64,000 nucleotides of DNA from Labilibaculum manganireducens (lineage in GTDB: Bacteria; Bacteroidota; Bacteroidia; Bacteroidales; Marinifilaceae): NCBI RefSeq assembly GCF_002843385.1, contig NZ_MVDE01000007.1, positions 124,001-188,000 on the forward strand, read 5' to 3'. Both the position numbers and the translations under genes were made by a program. Positions 1 to 9,900 of the stretch are shown here, one piece after another. The notes under the pieces were generated by a model, which made no database searches, was not told the DNA's origin, and saw only the letters and a program-made list of their open reading frames with translations. How positions within the stretch are numbered: position 1 is the stretch's first letter; each line of letters starts with the position of its first letter.

Positions 1-1917
1 AACAGAGCTTTTGAACAGTTTAAAACCTTCATTGTATCTACCTGCCTGCCAATAAGAAAGTGCGGTATGAGCCACCTCAGCAAAGGCCACATTATTAATT
101 GACCATGAATACGGAAACCAATGCGTTGTTGAAATGATTTCATAATTGATTCCATCATTCAATCCCTTGGCTTTAACAGGAATGTGAGGAATTTCAGTAT
201 CGATATACCTTGTGGCCTGATAAGCCTGAAATATATCTGATACATCAGAATCCAAAGCATGATAAATTGTCCAAACACCTGCATTGGGATGAACATTTTT
301 ATTCCCCATTAAATCAACGTATTCTGCCCACCATCCTTTCTCAGTCAACCAAAGTTTTGAGTTAAGTGCTTTCATTATTTTTTCAGATTCAACAATGTAA
401 GCTTGCGGATCGTCTCCAATTTTTGAAGCTATTAATGCTGCCATTTTATTTGCCCTGTAATTGTATGCCGAAGAATGAGTAACTGCACCACTGTTGTAAT
501 AAAGAGCATCACTTGCCCAAATGCTTGCATAAGCATCATATAGGCCATCGTTATCGGGATCAAAATTTAATTTTTCCCATTTCAGATGGCGCTTGATAAC
601 CGGCCAAACTATTTTAGCATATTCCCAATCGCCTGTCCAGTTCAAATGCCAAAGCAACTCATCAATATAACACAGGTTCATGTCGTAATGATGCATTTTT
701 GTTGTCTGATTTGGATTTCGGCAAATGTAACCATTGCTATACATTGGCGTCCCCCATTTTTTTTCAGCTCTTGCCAAATTCAAAGAGGAATCCTGAGCCG
801 GATGAGGAATTGATGGTTCTATATCGGTTATTTGCGATGCTGCATAATTATCGAAATGCTGCCTGGCTTTGTGATGCCAGCCAACACAATCTCCAACATA
901 AGCAGCCCGCCAGCCATTAAGCGGCATCCTCCAACCAATGGCTCCATGCATCCAGCAATTGTCCCAAATGGCATCGGCAGCAGTACTCAATACACCGCCC
1001 AATGGATTAATAAAAGAATCCGGCGTTTCTATTTGAACTGCATTTGCAATTTCTTTTCTTCTTCCTTCTGCCTGATCGTACCATTCCGTTAAATCACTAT
1101 AATTTAAAGACTTATCACTCTTCAACTGAATACACACAAACTTTTTTACCGAATTTTCCAACGGTATTTTTGCCACCAAAACAGATTTATTATCAGATAC
1201 TTTAGAGTTCCAAACCTGCATGGGAGAATCTAAAGAGAACGGAGATCCTGTTTTTAGCTTTGAATCTGCAGGAAAACAAGCTTCAATAGATCTGGGGTTT
1301 TTAGTGTTCTGTCCATAGTCCAACGAAAAACAGTTCTTGTAAATGCTATAATCATTACCTAAACAATCATCGGCATGCAAATCAAAACAGTCCGGTTTAT
1401 CCACACCAAGATCCCCATTTCGCGAAAACCGTTTATTGCTTGCCCCGCCATACATCAATAAAAGTTCAATACCTTCAGGGATGTTCTCAGTTTCAATTTT
1501 CATGATCATCCCATCAGAATCTGCCAAAGCCAATACCGCAAGTTTTATAATACCATTACTGATAAAAGAATCCTGTATTTCGTAAATTCGACATCCCGGA
1601 TAATAAGTACTTTTAATTTGAGAAGCACTATTTAACCAGACGCTGTTTTGCCCGTTCACAAAACCCAATTGAAGATTTCCACCCATATTTGGCATAAAAA
1701 AACCAAACTCAGGCACATCTCCGGTCTCTACACGAAATGCACTGTGTCCTCCATAAAGTGCCCGATTAAATTTTTTATTCCCGTTAAGGATAACAAAACC
1801 ATCATTGTCCGGTTGGTATCGAAGGTCCCGTTCCAATTTATTATTTGCATCAGATTTATACTGAGCTGTTGCACAGATAAATGAAAGGGATAATATTGCT
1901 GTTAAGAATAATCTCAT
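1..1917 (-). CDS. Secreted (alpha/alpha)-toroid glycosidase-like protein with DUF4450-like N-terminal domain, partial at window edge
   Basis: The reading frame is open from an ATG at 1917 to the window edge (about 639 residues, C-terminus missing). It begins with a signal peptide (MRLFLTAILSLSFICATAQ). Residues about 35-230 form a beta-rich domain with the segment MYGGASN near residue 155; I assign this to the DUF4450 type from memory. The rest has the aromatic-rich helical look of an (alpha/alpha)6 toroid glycosidase (for example GWRMPLNGWRAAYVGDCVGW, and later DNDGLYDAYASIWASDALYY). It is the last visible gene of a leftward operon behind susC, susD and a GH65-like gene, with a 27 bp gap, so it probably trims imported or surface-bound oligosaccharide. 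The substrate cannot be read from the sequence. A separate gene at 22577-23320 carries only the N-terminal domain. Confidence 0.72.
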   Translation of the reverse strand, partial: MRLFLTAILSLSFICATAQYKSDANNKLERDLRYQPDNDGFVILNGNKKFNRALYGGHSAFRVETGDVPEFGFFMPNMGGNLQLGFVNGQNSVWLNSASQIKSTYYPGCRIYEIQDSFISNGIIKLAVLALADSDGMIMKIETENIPEGIELLLMYGGASNKRFSRNGDLGVDKPDCFDLHADDCLGNDYSIYKNCFSLDYGQNTKNPRSIEACFPADSKLKTGSPFSLDSPMQVWNSKVSDNKSVLVAKIPLENSVKKFVCIQLKSDKSLNYSDLTEWYDQAEGRRKEIANAVQIETPDSFINPLGGVLSTAADAIWDNCWMHGAIGWRMPLNGWRAAYVGDCVGWHHKARQHFDNYAASQITDIEPSIPHPAQDSSLNLARAEKKWGTPMYSNGYICRNPNQTTKMHHYDMNLCYIDELLWHLNWTGDWEYAKIVWPVIKRHLKWEKLNFDPDNDGLYDAYASIWASDALYYNSGAVTHSSAYNYRANKMAALIASKIGDDPQAYIVESEKIMKALNSKLWLTEKGWWAEYVDLMGNKNVHPNAGVWTIYHALDSDVSDIFQAYQATRYIDTEIPHIPVKAKGLNDGINYEIISTTHWFPYSWSINNVAFAEVAHTALSYWQAGRYNEGFKLFKSSV

Positions 1918-1944
1918 TTAATTTTTTTTGTTTTTCATTCCTGA

Positions 1945-4074
1945 TTAAGGCATTACAGCCAAATCCTCCCATACCACATTCCAGGTTCCATCCTTAGGAA
2001 ATCCGGGAGTGCCAATCGTATTGTTATCCCATCCTGCACACATCATGGAAACAGCAGTTAACAAACCACCATTACCAGGCAGATAAACCCTTAAACGATC
2101 ATCCTGATAATTATGGCCATTGATTAAATAAGTGTTGGTTCGTTTGTCCATTAATAAAGCTTCCACTGCTTTTTCAGATTCACCCAATCTGGCCGCGCAC
2201 ATTGCTGTCATTGGATAATCCCATCCCCATGTTTTGTCCCAATTCCAGTTTTGTAAAATCCAATTAAGGGTGTTTTTCATATCATCCGGTCTTGCCAATT
2301 TACATTGAGGCAAAATCCCCAAAGCACCCAATACGGCTGGATGATCGGAAGTAAAACGGATATCTTGGTAAGTATCCAGAGCATCTTCTGCTGCCAGATA
2401 CAAACCATCCTTTTCGGCTAACGGCGATAATTTATTGATTATATCATCCCATCTTTCATTTCTTTTTTCGCCTAATCGTTCGCGCCAATTTTGGGCAACT
2501 GACAAGGCATAATGCCAATAAGACAACTCGAATGGCGGATTAATAGTTTCTGCTGCCCTTAATGATTCCTGTGCAGGAATAATTCCTTTCAGAACATACC
2601 TGTCTCCCGTCTCATCATAAGTGGCAAACGACGCCATAAATTCAGCTGTTGCATTCACCAGATCCTTGTACTTGGTAAGGACTTCTTTCGAAGGATGACT
2701 GCGGTATACAAGCTCGCTCATGTAAATAAAATGAGGTTGCTGCCAAATTAAAAACGAACCTACCGAAGAAGGTGCTTCGGTGGCCGAAGGATCGGTCATT
2801 TTCATCCAGCGAACACCATCAAAGCCTTGTCGTTCGGCTATTTCTTTTGCAACAGGATAAGCTGTAGAATACCAATCCAGACTTCTCTCCAATAAATCAG
2901 TACGGTTCCATAATGCAAATTGAACTGCATGCCACCAATGCATTTCCAAATGAAATTTACCGAACCAACTGTTGTAGGTTAAACCTGTTTCCTGTGGAGG
3001 AATGGATCCGGCACATTGTATCGCCATTAAATATTGAGATAAAATTACGCGTCGTTCCAATTCGCTCGCTCGTTTATCGGTACATTTCGAAAAATCAATG
3101 GCACCACCATTTTTCCAAAATGATTGCCAATATTCCGATGATTTCGCAAGAACATTGTCTAAAGTATCTGTATTATCATCAGGTTTCTCTTTCGAATAGG
3201 CACAGGTAAAAGAAAATTGATTACTGTTTGGCGATAAAACAAAATAATGAGGAGCTTTTTCATCCATCTGCGCCTTTCCTTCCCATTTAATTTTCACAAA
3301 ATAACAGTCATTATCCAATGTTCGTTTCAACAGACAAAATCCATCACCTTGAGAAACGACCTCCGTTTTGTGTTTTTCGGGTACATCGCAATTGCTGGCA
3401 TCATCCGAATGGTTTCCTGTTGGGTAAGGAAATTTAAAATTGATTTTTAACTGAGCCTTGCCAATAAGTGCTGATGATATTTGTGCCTGCACTTCGTCTA
3501 TAGATGGATGACATGCTGTCTTCACCAAAACAGAATCAGAATCCAATTTAAATTGACTAAGCAGTAAACCATCCCACAATTTCAATTCCTGATGAATATC
3601 AGTGATATCATCAGAATTAACCGTACTCCCATCTTGATGACTTAATTCCAATCCTATATAGCCTAAATGCAAACGATGCGGATTTTTCCTAAACCAGTTG
3701 GCTGCATCATGCGCTCTTCCCGGAGTTTTACTTTGCACAGCATACAACTCATCTTTTCCTCTAAAATTGTAGGTTTTTAAAGCTTCTTCCGGCTTATAAT
3801 TATTGGGATTAAGAAAACTATGCCATCCCCATTGTGACTGAGTTCCTAAAGGAACACCTTTTTTATAGTTGGTTGGAAAAGTTTGCAATCCTGTGGCATC
3901 TGCCGTAAAAGCAAAATTTCCATTCCCAACCGATAAAGAACTTAATTCGTCAATTTTGGTTACGACCGGATTATTTCGCGTTACTAATTCGTACCTGTTT
4001 ATTTTTTCAGGCACTTTGTTTTGACAGGCGAATAAGGCCAAACAGGCTATTCCAATTAGTAAGAATTGTTTCAT
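1945..4074 (-). CDS. Lipoprotein with GH65/GH95-like (alpha/alpha)6 catalytic domain
   Basis: 709 residues from the ATG at 4074. This start is chosen because it opens a lipoprotein signal (MKQFLLIGIACLALFAC) with a lipobox Cys; the frame stays open to 4158, but that stretch is repeat sequence. An N-terminal beta-sandwich (residues about 25-290, starting near LSVGNGNFAFTADATGLQTF) is followed by a helical toroid with FHLEMHWWHAVQFALWNR (about residue 395) and KTWGWDYPMTAMCAARLG, features shared with GH65, GH95 and related retaining or inverting toroid enzymes. Exact GH family and substrate are not recognisable to me. It follows susD in the operon after a 0.8 kb gap holding repeats and a stem-loop. 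The start codon is the terminal ATGAAA of a dispersed repeat unit. Confidence 0.72.
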   Translation of the reverse strand: MKQFLLIGIACLALFACQNKVPEKINRYELVTRNNPVVTKIDELSSLSVGNGNFAFTADATGLQTFPTNYKKGVPLGTQSQWGWHSFLNPNNYKPEEALKTYNFRGKDELYAVQSKTPGRAHDAANWFRKNPHRLHLGYIGLELSHQDGSTVNSDDITDIHQELKLWDGLLLSQFKLDSDSVLVKTACHPSIDEVQAQISSALIGKAQLKINFKFPYPTGNHSDDASNCDVPEKHKTEVVSQGDGFCLLKRTLDNDCYFVKIKWEGKAQMDEKAPHYFVLSPNSNQFSFTCAYSKEKPDDNTDTLDNVLAKSSEYWQSFWKNGGAIDFSKCTDKRASELERRVILSQYLMAIQCAGSIPPQETGLTYNSWFGKFHLEMHWWHAVQFALWNRTDLLERSLDWYSTAYPVAKEIAERQGFDGVRWMKMTDPSATEAPSSVGSFLIWQQPHFIYMSELVYRSHPSKEVLTKYKDLVNATAEFMASFATYDETGDRYVLKGIIPAQESLRAAETINPPFELSYWHYALSVAQNWRERLGEKRNERWDDIINKLSPLAEKDGLYLAAEDALDTYQDIRFTSDHPAVLGALGILPQCKLARPDDMKNTLNWILQNWNWDKTWGWDYPMTAMCAARLGESEKAVEALLMDKRTNTYLINGHNYQDDRLRVYLPGNGGLLTAVSMMCAGWDNNTIGTPGFPKDGTWNVVWEDLAVMP

Positions 4075-4169
4075 ATGATTATAATTTGTTTTCATTTGCC
4101 ATATGGAACTTACCATGCTGAAATAATCATCTCCCTGTGTGTAGAAAGCTTTATACATGGACGTTTCAT
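4075..4169 (-). repeat. Dispersed ATGAAA-bounded repeat, copy A (short form, no hairpin)
   Basis: Read on the minus strand, the unit begins ATGAAACGTCCATG, continues through ACACAGGGAGATGATTAT and a CATGGTAAGTTC core, and ends in a T/A-rich stretch directly before the ATGAAA that starts the GH65-like gene. It lacks the inverted repeat TCCCGAA/TTCGGGA found in copy B. It is in frame with the gene, giving a spurious N-terminal extension. Confidence 0.9.
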
Positions 4170-4291
4170 ATGTTTATTATTTGTTTTTCAGTTGCCATAT
4201 AGCCTGTCCCGAACTTGTTTCGGGAGAACTTACCATGCCGGGAATAATCATCTCCTGTGTGTCAAAAAATGTTTTGGCATGGACGTTTCAT
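4170..4291 (-). repeat. Dispersed ATGAAA-bounded repeat, copy B (long form with hairpin)
   Basis: Tandem with copy A and in the same orientation. It contains the palindromic module CTCCCGAAACAAGTTCGGGA, which can fold as a hairpin, between the CATGGTAAGTT core and the GCTATATGGCAA tail. The unit ends at the ATGAAA that opens copy A. Confidence 0.9.
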
Positions 4292-4410
4292 AATAGGATA
4301 AATTCTATATTATTTATGGATTTAATTTTCGTCATTTACTAAAAAAACAGACTTTGATTTTGAAATAGATATGGAAACTCAAATCTAAGACATGAAGATA
4401 ATGCATCGTA

Positions 4411-4442
4411 TGAAGGATTGTACAAATCTATGGAATATTGTA
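4411..4442 (-). promoter_or_regulatory. Possible HTCS-type regulator site between susD and the GH65-like gene
   Basis: Two elements resembling the motif upstream of susC lie 5-6 bp apart: GATTGTACAAA and GGAATATTGTAC on the plus strand. The second shares GTACAATATT (minus strand) with the site at 10299-10308. The region 4292-4523 holds no credible gene apart from a 20-codon reading frame that starts at the ATGAAA after repeat copy C. Function is inferred from motif similarity only. Confidence 0.3.
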
Positions 4443-4523
4443 CGGGCTCATACTGCAGATCTAAATGGTTGATTTTACTGCATTTCTTAAATAATCAGGC
4501 TTATACTGGAAAATGATTTTCAT

Positions 4524-4635
4524 ATGATTATAACTGTATGTTTTTGCCATGTAGCCTGTCCCGAACTTGTTTCGGGAGAACTTACCATATAATCATCTCC
4601 CTGTGTGTAGAAAGCTTTATACATGGACGTTTCAT
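4524..4635 (-). repeat. Dispersed ATGAAA-bounded repeat, copy C (hairpin form)
   Basis: A single unit, same orientation as A and B, with the TCCCGAA/TTCGGGA hairpin and the ACATGGACGTTTCAT boundary (plus-strand reading). It ends at an ATGAAA that starts only a 20-codon frame (MKIIFQYKPDYLRNAVKSTI then stop), unlike copies A, D and G, which end at real genes. This suggests a lost or truncated gene at this position. Confidence 0.88.
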
Positions 4636-4781
4636 AACAGAAGAAGAAATAACACTCTTATTAGTAATTGGTATTTTAACCAATAGCACACAATCCACTC
4701 AAAACATTAATTATCAATAATTTACAAACAACCAACAACCCATTGTCAATATTGTTTTAACCAAAAACTATTTAAGACAAA

Positions 4782-4816
4782 TACCACTGCCAGGCGCTGA
4801 TTGCCCAGCAATGGTA
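4782..4816 (-). terminator. Intercistronic stem-loop downstream of susD
   Basis: On the minus strand TACCATTGCTGGG pairs with CCTGGCAGTGGTA (13 pairs, three of them G-U) around a short loop, 63 nt after the susD stop. Only a weak T-run follows (TTTGTCTT), so it may be an mRNA-stabilising or attenuating hairpin rather than a full terminator. Such placement would let susC/susD be expressed more than the downstream enzymes. That role is inferred. Confidence 0.45.
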
Positions 4817-4878
4817 ATTTTGTTATTTTCCTAAACTAATTTTATATCAGGTAATTTAAAAACAAGAACCAATTATCA

Positions 4879-6705
4879 TTAATAAAGAGGATGTTGCTGC
4901 CCTTCTAATCCTGAATTCACATCAATCATATTTTGATTTAATGGTAATAGTTCTACTTTATTTTTTTCTAATCCTCTAAATAGAGATTCAATCCATATTT
5001 CATCTGCATTTAAAGTTTTTGAATTGGATAAATCATCATTTCCAAACATGTCAAGTACGGTATATCCCTGGGTTTTCAAATCTGCTATTTCAGTATCAGA
5101 TAATTCATTTTTATAACTCAAATAATTTACGGCAACAAGTGGATCTTCAAATTCTGTTGCTTTAATAGAATTATATGCTCTATACATGTCAGCATCATGA
5201 TAAGATCCTGTATGGTTAGCTAATTTTATTAAATTTTGCTTCGTTTCTGTTAATGTTTCAAAAAGAATACCCCAGCGAATCAGATCCGTTCTTCTTAAAC
5301 TTTCAAATCCTAATTCCAGTTTTCGCTCATTTATAATCGCTTTTTTAAATTCATTGTAAGTAGAGGGAATATCACCAATTTTAGACTCATCATTGTTAAA
5401 TGCTCTCATACGTACAGCCTTTAAGGCTTTTTCAGCTTCAGTTCCAGGTGAACTATGCAACTCATTTTCTGCTTCAGCATACATTAACAAAACATCTGCA
5501 TAACGTAACATAGGCCAATTAATATCACGCTTATTCACCGCAACACCAATCTCAGCTTTCCAGTCTACCCTAAATTTGCCTATGGTACATCCCGCATATG
5601 TACTTAGTTTACGCTCATCATCTGAATTAATATCATAATTGCAAATCGTTACATCTCTTCTGGTATCCCCATCGTTAAAATCGAACCAGTAGGTGGGAAT
5701 AGCATGCATAGCTGGTTTTACCTTTGAATACATGCTATTAGGGTGAGAATAAATACCATTCGTATAACCTATAGAATATCCATTCACGTTAGATCCATAT
5801 TGACCTATTTCAAGCAAAGATTCAGAGTTATACCGGCCATTAACTAAGTCCCGAAAAACATCTGCATAGCTATTCTCCAATTCATTTTCCCCTTTTTGAA
5901 TAACTTCATAACAAGCTTCGGAAGCTATCTCATAAAGCTCATTAATTCTTTCTTTATCAGCCCTTTGAGCCAAAGTAACCGATCCTGAAGAATACGATTC
6001 CAGATCCCATCTTAATGAATATCCTGCCCCATATAAAGCGGCTCTGGCCAGTATGCCATAAGCCGCATTTTTTGAAAATCGTTCAGGGGTTGGATATACA
6101 CCCTGGCTTTTCCAGGGAAGTAATTCTGCTGCTTTTTGAAGATCCGAAATAACTCCGTCCATAATAGTATCGCGGCTTACTCTTGATGAGGTAAACGTAT
6201 CCATATCTTCAACAGGTTTTGTTGGATATGGCACATCACCAAAAAATCTAACAATATTCATAAAATTCATACCTCGTATGGCATATACTTCGCCCAACAA
6301 ATAATCAATATTTTTTTGATCGGAAACAGAGCTCCCCTCTCGCATCGCTGTAAGCTTCTTTATACAAACATTAGCATATTCAATACCTGCATATAAGGCT
6401 GTATATGTTGATGAAGGAATGTTTGAGGTGGTGTAAACGTAGTTTCCAATTTGATTTTTTGAATTGGTATCACCTTCGCTTGATATGCACTCGTCGGTAC
6501 CCATACCCAATTGGTAATACAATTCACGGTTAAAAGTATTTGGATAACAGGCTAAAACCGCCATTTCAGCTCTGCTGACAGATTCAAAAACTGAACTACT
6601 ATCGAATTTCGATTCCGAAGGCATATCTAACCAGTCTTCGCAGGAACTAAGTGTAAAACTCAGCAACAAAAGAATCATTATATAACTTATATTTATTTTT
6701 TTCAT
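4879..6705 (-). CDS. susD-like: SusD-like glycan-binding lipoprotein (first PUL)
   Basis: 608 residues from the ATG at 6705, chosen because it opens a lipoprotein signal (ISYIMILLLLSFTLSSC followed by EDWLDMPSES). The mature N-terminus, the TPR-like helices with LLGEVYAIRGMNFMNIVRFFGDVP, and the C-terminal RADLI-type segment (FESLRRTDLIRWGILFETL) are typical of the SusD/RagB family. It sits on the cell surface over the SusC channel and captures oligosaccharides. It lies 236 bp downstream of susC, with two repeat units in the gap. The start codon is the terminal ATGAAA of repeat copy D, and the upstream repeat is in frame, which makes the naive reading frame 40 codons longer. Confidence 0.93.
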   Translation of the reverse strand: MKKINISYIMILLLLSFTLSSCEDWLDMPSESKFDSSSVFESVSRAEMAVLACYPNTFNRELYYQLGMGTDECISSEGDTNSKNQIGNYVYTTSNIPSSTYTALYAGIEYANVCIKKLTAMREGSSVSDQKNIDYLLGEVYAIRGMNFMNIVRFFGDVPYPTKPVEDMDTFTSSRVSRDTIMDGVISDLQKAAELLPWKSQGVYPTPERFSKNAAYGILARAALYGAGYSLRWDLESYSSGSVTLAQRADKERINELYEIASEACYEVIQKGENELENSYADVFRDLVNGRYNSESLLEIGQYGSNVNGYSIGYTNGIYSHPNSMYSKVKPAMHAIPTYWFDFNDGDTRRDVTICNYDINSDDERKLSTYAGCTIGKFRVDWKAEIGVAVNKRDINWPMLRYADVLLMYAEAENELHSSPGTEAEKALKAVRMRAFNNDESKIGDIPSTYNEFKKAIINERKLELGFESLRRTDLIRWGILFETLTETKQNLIKLANHTGSYHDADMYRAYNSIKATEFEDPLVAVNYLSYKNELSDTEIADLKTQGYTVLDMFGNDDLSNSKTLNADEIWIESLFRGLEKNKVELLPLNQNMIDVNSGLEGQQHPLY

Positions 6706-6825
6706 CTGTTTATAATTTGTTTTGATTTGCCATATAGCCTGTCCCAAACTTGTTTCGGGAGAACTTACCATGCTGAAATAATCATCTCCTTGTGTGTCAA
6801 AATTGCTTTGGCATGGACGTTTCAT
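6706..6825 (-). repeat. Dispersed ATGAAA-bounded repeat, copy D (hairpin form)
   Basis: Located immediately before the susD start. It contains CTCCCGAAACAAGTTTGGGA, one base off the perfect hairpin, plus the ACACAAGGAGATGATTATTTCAGC core. Open in frame into susD. Confidence 0.92.
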
Positions 6826-6937
6826 ATGTTTATAATTTTAAGTTTTTGTCATATAGCCTGTCCCGAACTTGTTTCGGGAGAACTTACCATATAATCATCT
6901 CCCTGTGTGTAGAAAGCTTTATACATGGACCTTTCAT
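6826..6937 (-). repeat. Dispersed ATGAAA-bounded repeat, copy E (hairpin form)
   Basis: Tandem with copy D. It begins four bases after the susC stop codon (TAA at 6944-6942), so the repeat pair occupies almost the whole susC-susD gap. The left boundary reads ATGAAAGGTCC, one change from the consensus. Confidence 0.9.
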
Positions 6938-6941
6938 ATGA

Positions 6942-9900
6942 TTAGAAAGTAAGATTTAAACCCAAAACACAACTTTTTGCTCTTGGGTAAGCAGAATTAT
7001 CAATACCTCTTGTTAACAAATTCGAAGTAGCAGATACTTCAGGATCGTATCCTGAGTATTTCGTGAACGTATGAACATTATTTAAAGTGCAATAAAACCT
7101 AAGGCTATTCACTTTCATTCGTTTTAGGATCTTGGTGGGTAAGGTATATCCCAATGTAATGTTGTTTATCCGCAAAAAGGATCCATCTTCAATATAATAA
7201 TCCAATGCATCGGTGATGGCTATTTTATTACTTGAGTTTAAACTCCACATAGCATCGCTATTGTGCTGCTGAGGATTAAGTCCTGCCAATTGCTGCAAAT
7301 TTGTTGTTTCTTTTCCTGTTGTAGGATCCACCAATACAAAGCGGTCTGCCATAACAGATAATGAATTTTGATTTGGCAGATAAGGACCGATGAATCGCTG
7401 CGAATTCATATTAAACACATCATTTCCGTAGGAGAAACTCATAAATGCTGAAAAATCAAACCCTTTGTATTTAAAGGTATTTACTATACCTCCAGTAAAA
7501 AGAGGCTCAGCATTACCAATTACTTTTCTATCATCTGTAGACCAAACAGGGTTTCCATCATCATCCGTATTGCCTTCTGTAGTTTTATATTTTACATCTC
7601 CAGGTTTTATTGAACTTCTTATTTTTCCCTTCAAACTAGGTACACCATCATTTAAAGAATAAGATCCATCTGAATTTTGAGAAAAGTCATCTGTAGTATA
7701 TACACCATCATACTGATAACCATAGAACTGACCTAAGGGTTTACCAACTTCTATTAGAAAATCAATACGAGAGTCATAATTTTGCTTAAAATAATCATCC
7801 TTATCATCACCGTATATTGCCAATACTTTTGATTTATTAAATGAAATATTGAAATCGGTAGTCCATTTAAAATTATCATTCTTAATATTAGTCGTATTTA
7901 GCACAAACTCATATCCTCTGTTTCGAATTGATCCAATATTTTGATATTGATAACTATAACCTGTTGATGTTGGTATTTTATTTTTTATCAGAAGATCATT
8001 TGACTTGTTATTATAGAACTCTGCAGTTAAATTTACTCTGCTATTAAAAAAAGAAACATCCAGACCAATATTTGTAGATTTTGTGGTTTCCCATTTTAAA
8101 TTTGGATTCCCTACTGTATTTCCGGGCTTTAAACTTACAACCTGCTTGTTGTCAACGGCATAAAAACCAGACTGATAATCGGTAGCATACATATTATTGC
8201 TAATATTGCAATTACCGGTAGTTCCATAACCGATGCGCAGTTTTAAATTGTTAAGCACATCCATATTACTCATAAAAGACTCCTCTGAAACCCGCCATGC
8301 TGCGGATACAGATGGGAAATATCCCCATTGTTTCCCTTTTGAAAATTTAGAAGAACCATCTCCTCGAATTGTTGCGGTTACTAAATACCTTTCATCAAAA
8401 TTGTAGTTTAACCGGCTAAAAGCTGACACAAGTCCATTTGAACTTTTCCCGGATGAATATGAATATACCTGACCAGCCATGCTGACATCATTTAATCCAA
8501 AGTTATTTTCAGGAAATTCATAGTACGTGTTTTTTAAATCCATCGACTCGGAATAGTATGTTTCCTGTCCCAGTAACACATTGAATTTGTGAGCACCTGT
8601 TTCTCCTTTCCATGTTAGAGTGTTGGTAACCTGCCAACTATATTTTTCGCTGTTGTCCCTATTCCCATAAGGTCCTTTATTGTTTTGGGCTGTTTTTGTA
8701 CGTCCGTCATCCCAAGATTCGGATCTTACCTGCTGCCACAAATAACTACCTGCTGTTCTGAATTTAATATTCTTATTAATGTCAATATCCAATGAGGCAT
8801 TGGTGGTATACAAGCGCGTATACTTTGTCTTGGTAACCGCATCATTTGTAATTAAAGGATTGTAAATGTCGTATTGAGAATCAATATCCTGCATTTCATC
8901 ACTAATATCTGTATTAATTAATTGATCATCGGTATACAATACACCTCCAGTTACAGGCTGCAAAATTGACATTTTCAATAAACCTCCTAAAGAACCTCCT
9001 CCTTCTAATTTTGTTCCTAAAAAGCTTGAACTAAATGTAAGGTTAATTCCTTTTCGTAACTCGTGGTTGATTTTAGCCCTTATTCCATTTCGGGTATAAC
9101 CTGATTTATCAACCAAACCATCCTGACCCGTATAATTGTAACTCAACATATATTGGGTTTTTTCGCCACTACCGGTAATGTTCAGATTGTGATTTGTCAT
9201 TTTTGCAGTACCACCAAAAACAACATCCTGCCAATTGATACCAGGGACAGAACCATATTGACTTTGAATGCGGTCGTAAGCACCGGTATAAAAATTACTA
9301 TTGGAGATATCGCCTCCATAAACATTAGCCCAGTTATTAATTTGTCCGTTTAATGTTTGAAATTCATATTGATACTCAACATATTCTTGTGTATTCAACA
9401 GATTTAACTCGGAACCCAGCTTTTCAAAACTAACGTAAGCATTGTAATTAACTTCTGTTTTTCCTTTTTTACCAGATTTGGTGGTAATAATAACTACTCC
9501 ATTCGAACCTCTTGCTCCATATATCGCTGTTGCAGAAGCATCCTTCATTACATCAATCGATTCAATATCGTTAATATCGATATTTTTTAAACCATCATCC
9601 ATTTGGAAACCATCCACAATATATAATGGAGAAGAGCCTTGAGTAATAGACGTACCACCTCGTACAACAATATTTATATCTGCTCCGGGAGCACCACTTT
9701 GAGTAATCACACTCACCCCAGCTATTTTTCCTGTAATGGCTTGCGCTGCAGTAGTTACCGGAACCTGAACAAGCTCCTTCCCTCCCACAGAACTTACAGC
9801 GCCGGTTAAATCTTTTTTTCTAGCCGTTCCGTAACCAATAACAACGACTTCATCCAATTCTGAAATCTCTTCTTTTAATTGAATATTAATGGTGGTGGCA

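Noticed and set aside
586-1092. Overlapping short plus-strand frames opposite the first gene
   Set aside because: They are antisense shadows of the long minus-strand coding sequence, with no independent support.
4075-4158. N-terminal extension of the GH65-like protein (28 codons)
   Set aside because: The extension is repeat sequence in frame by chance; the lipoprotein signal begins at 4074.
6706-6825. 40-codon extension of SusD through repeat copy D
   Set aside because: Same reason; the signal peptide starts at 6705 and other copies of the repeat are not open in frame.
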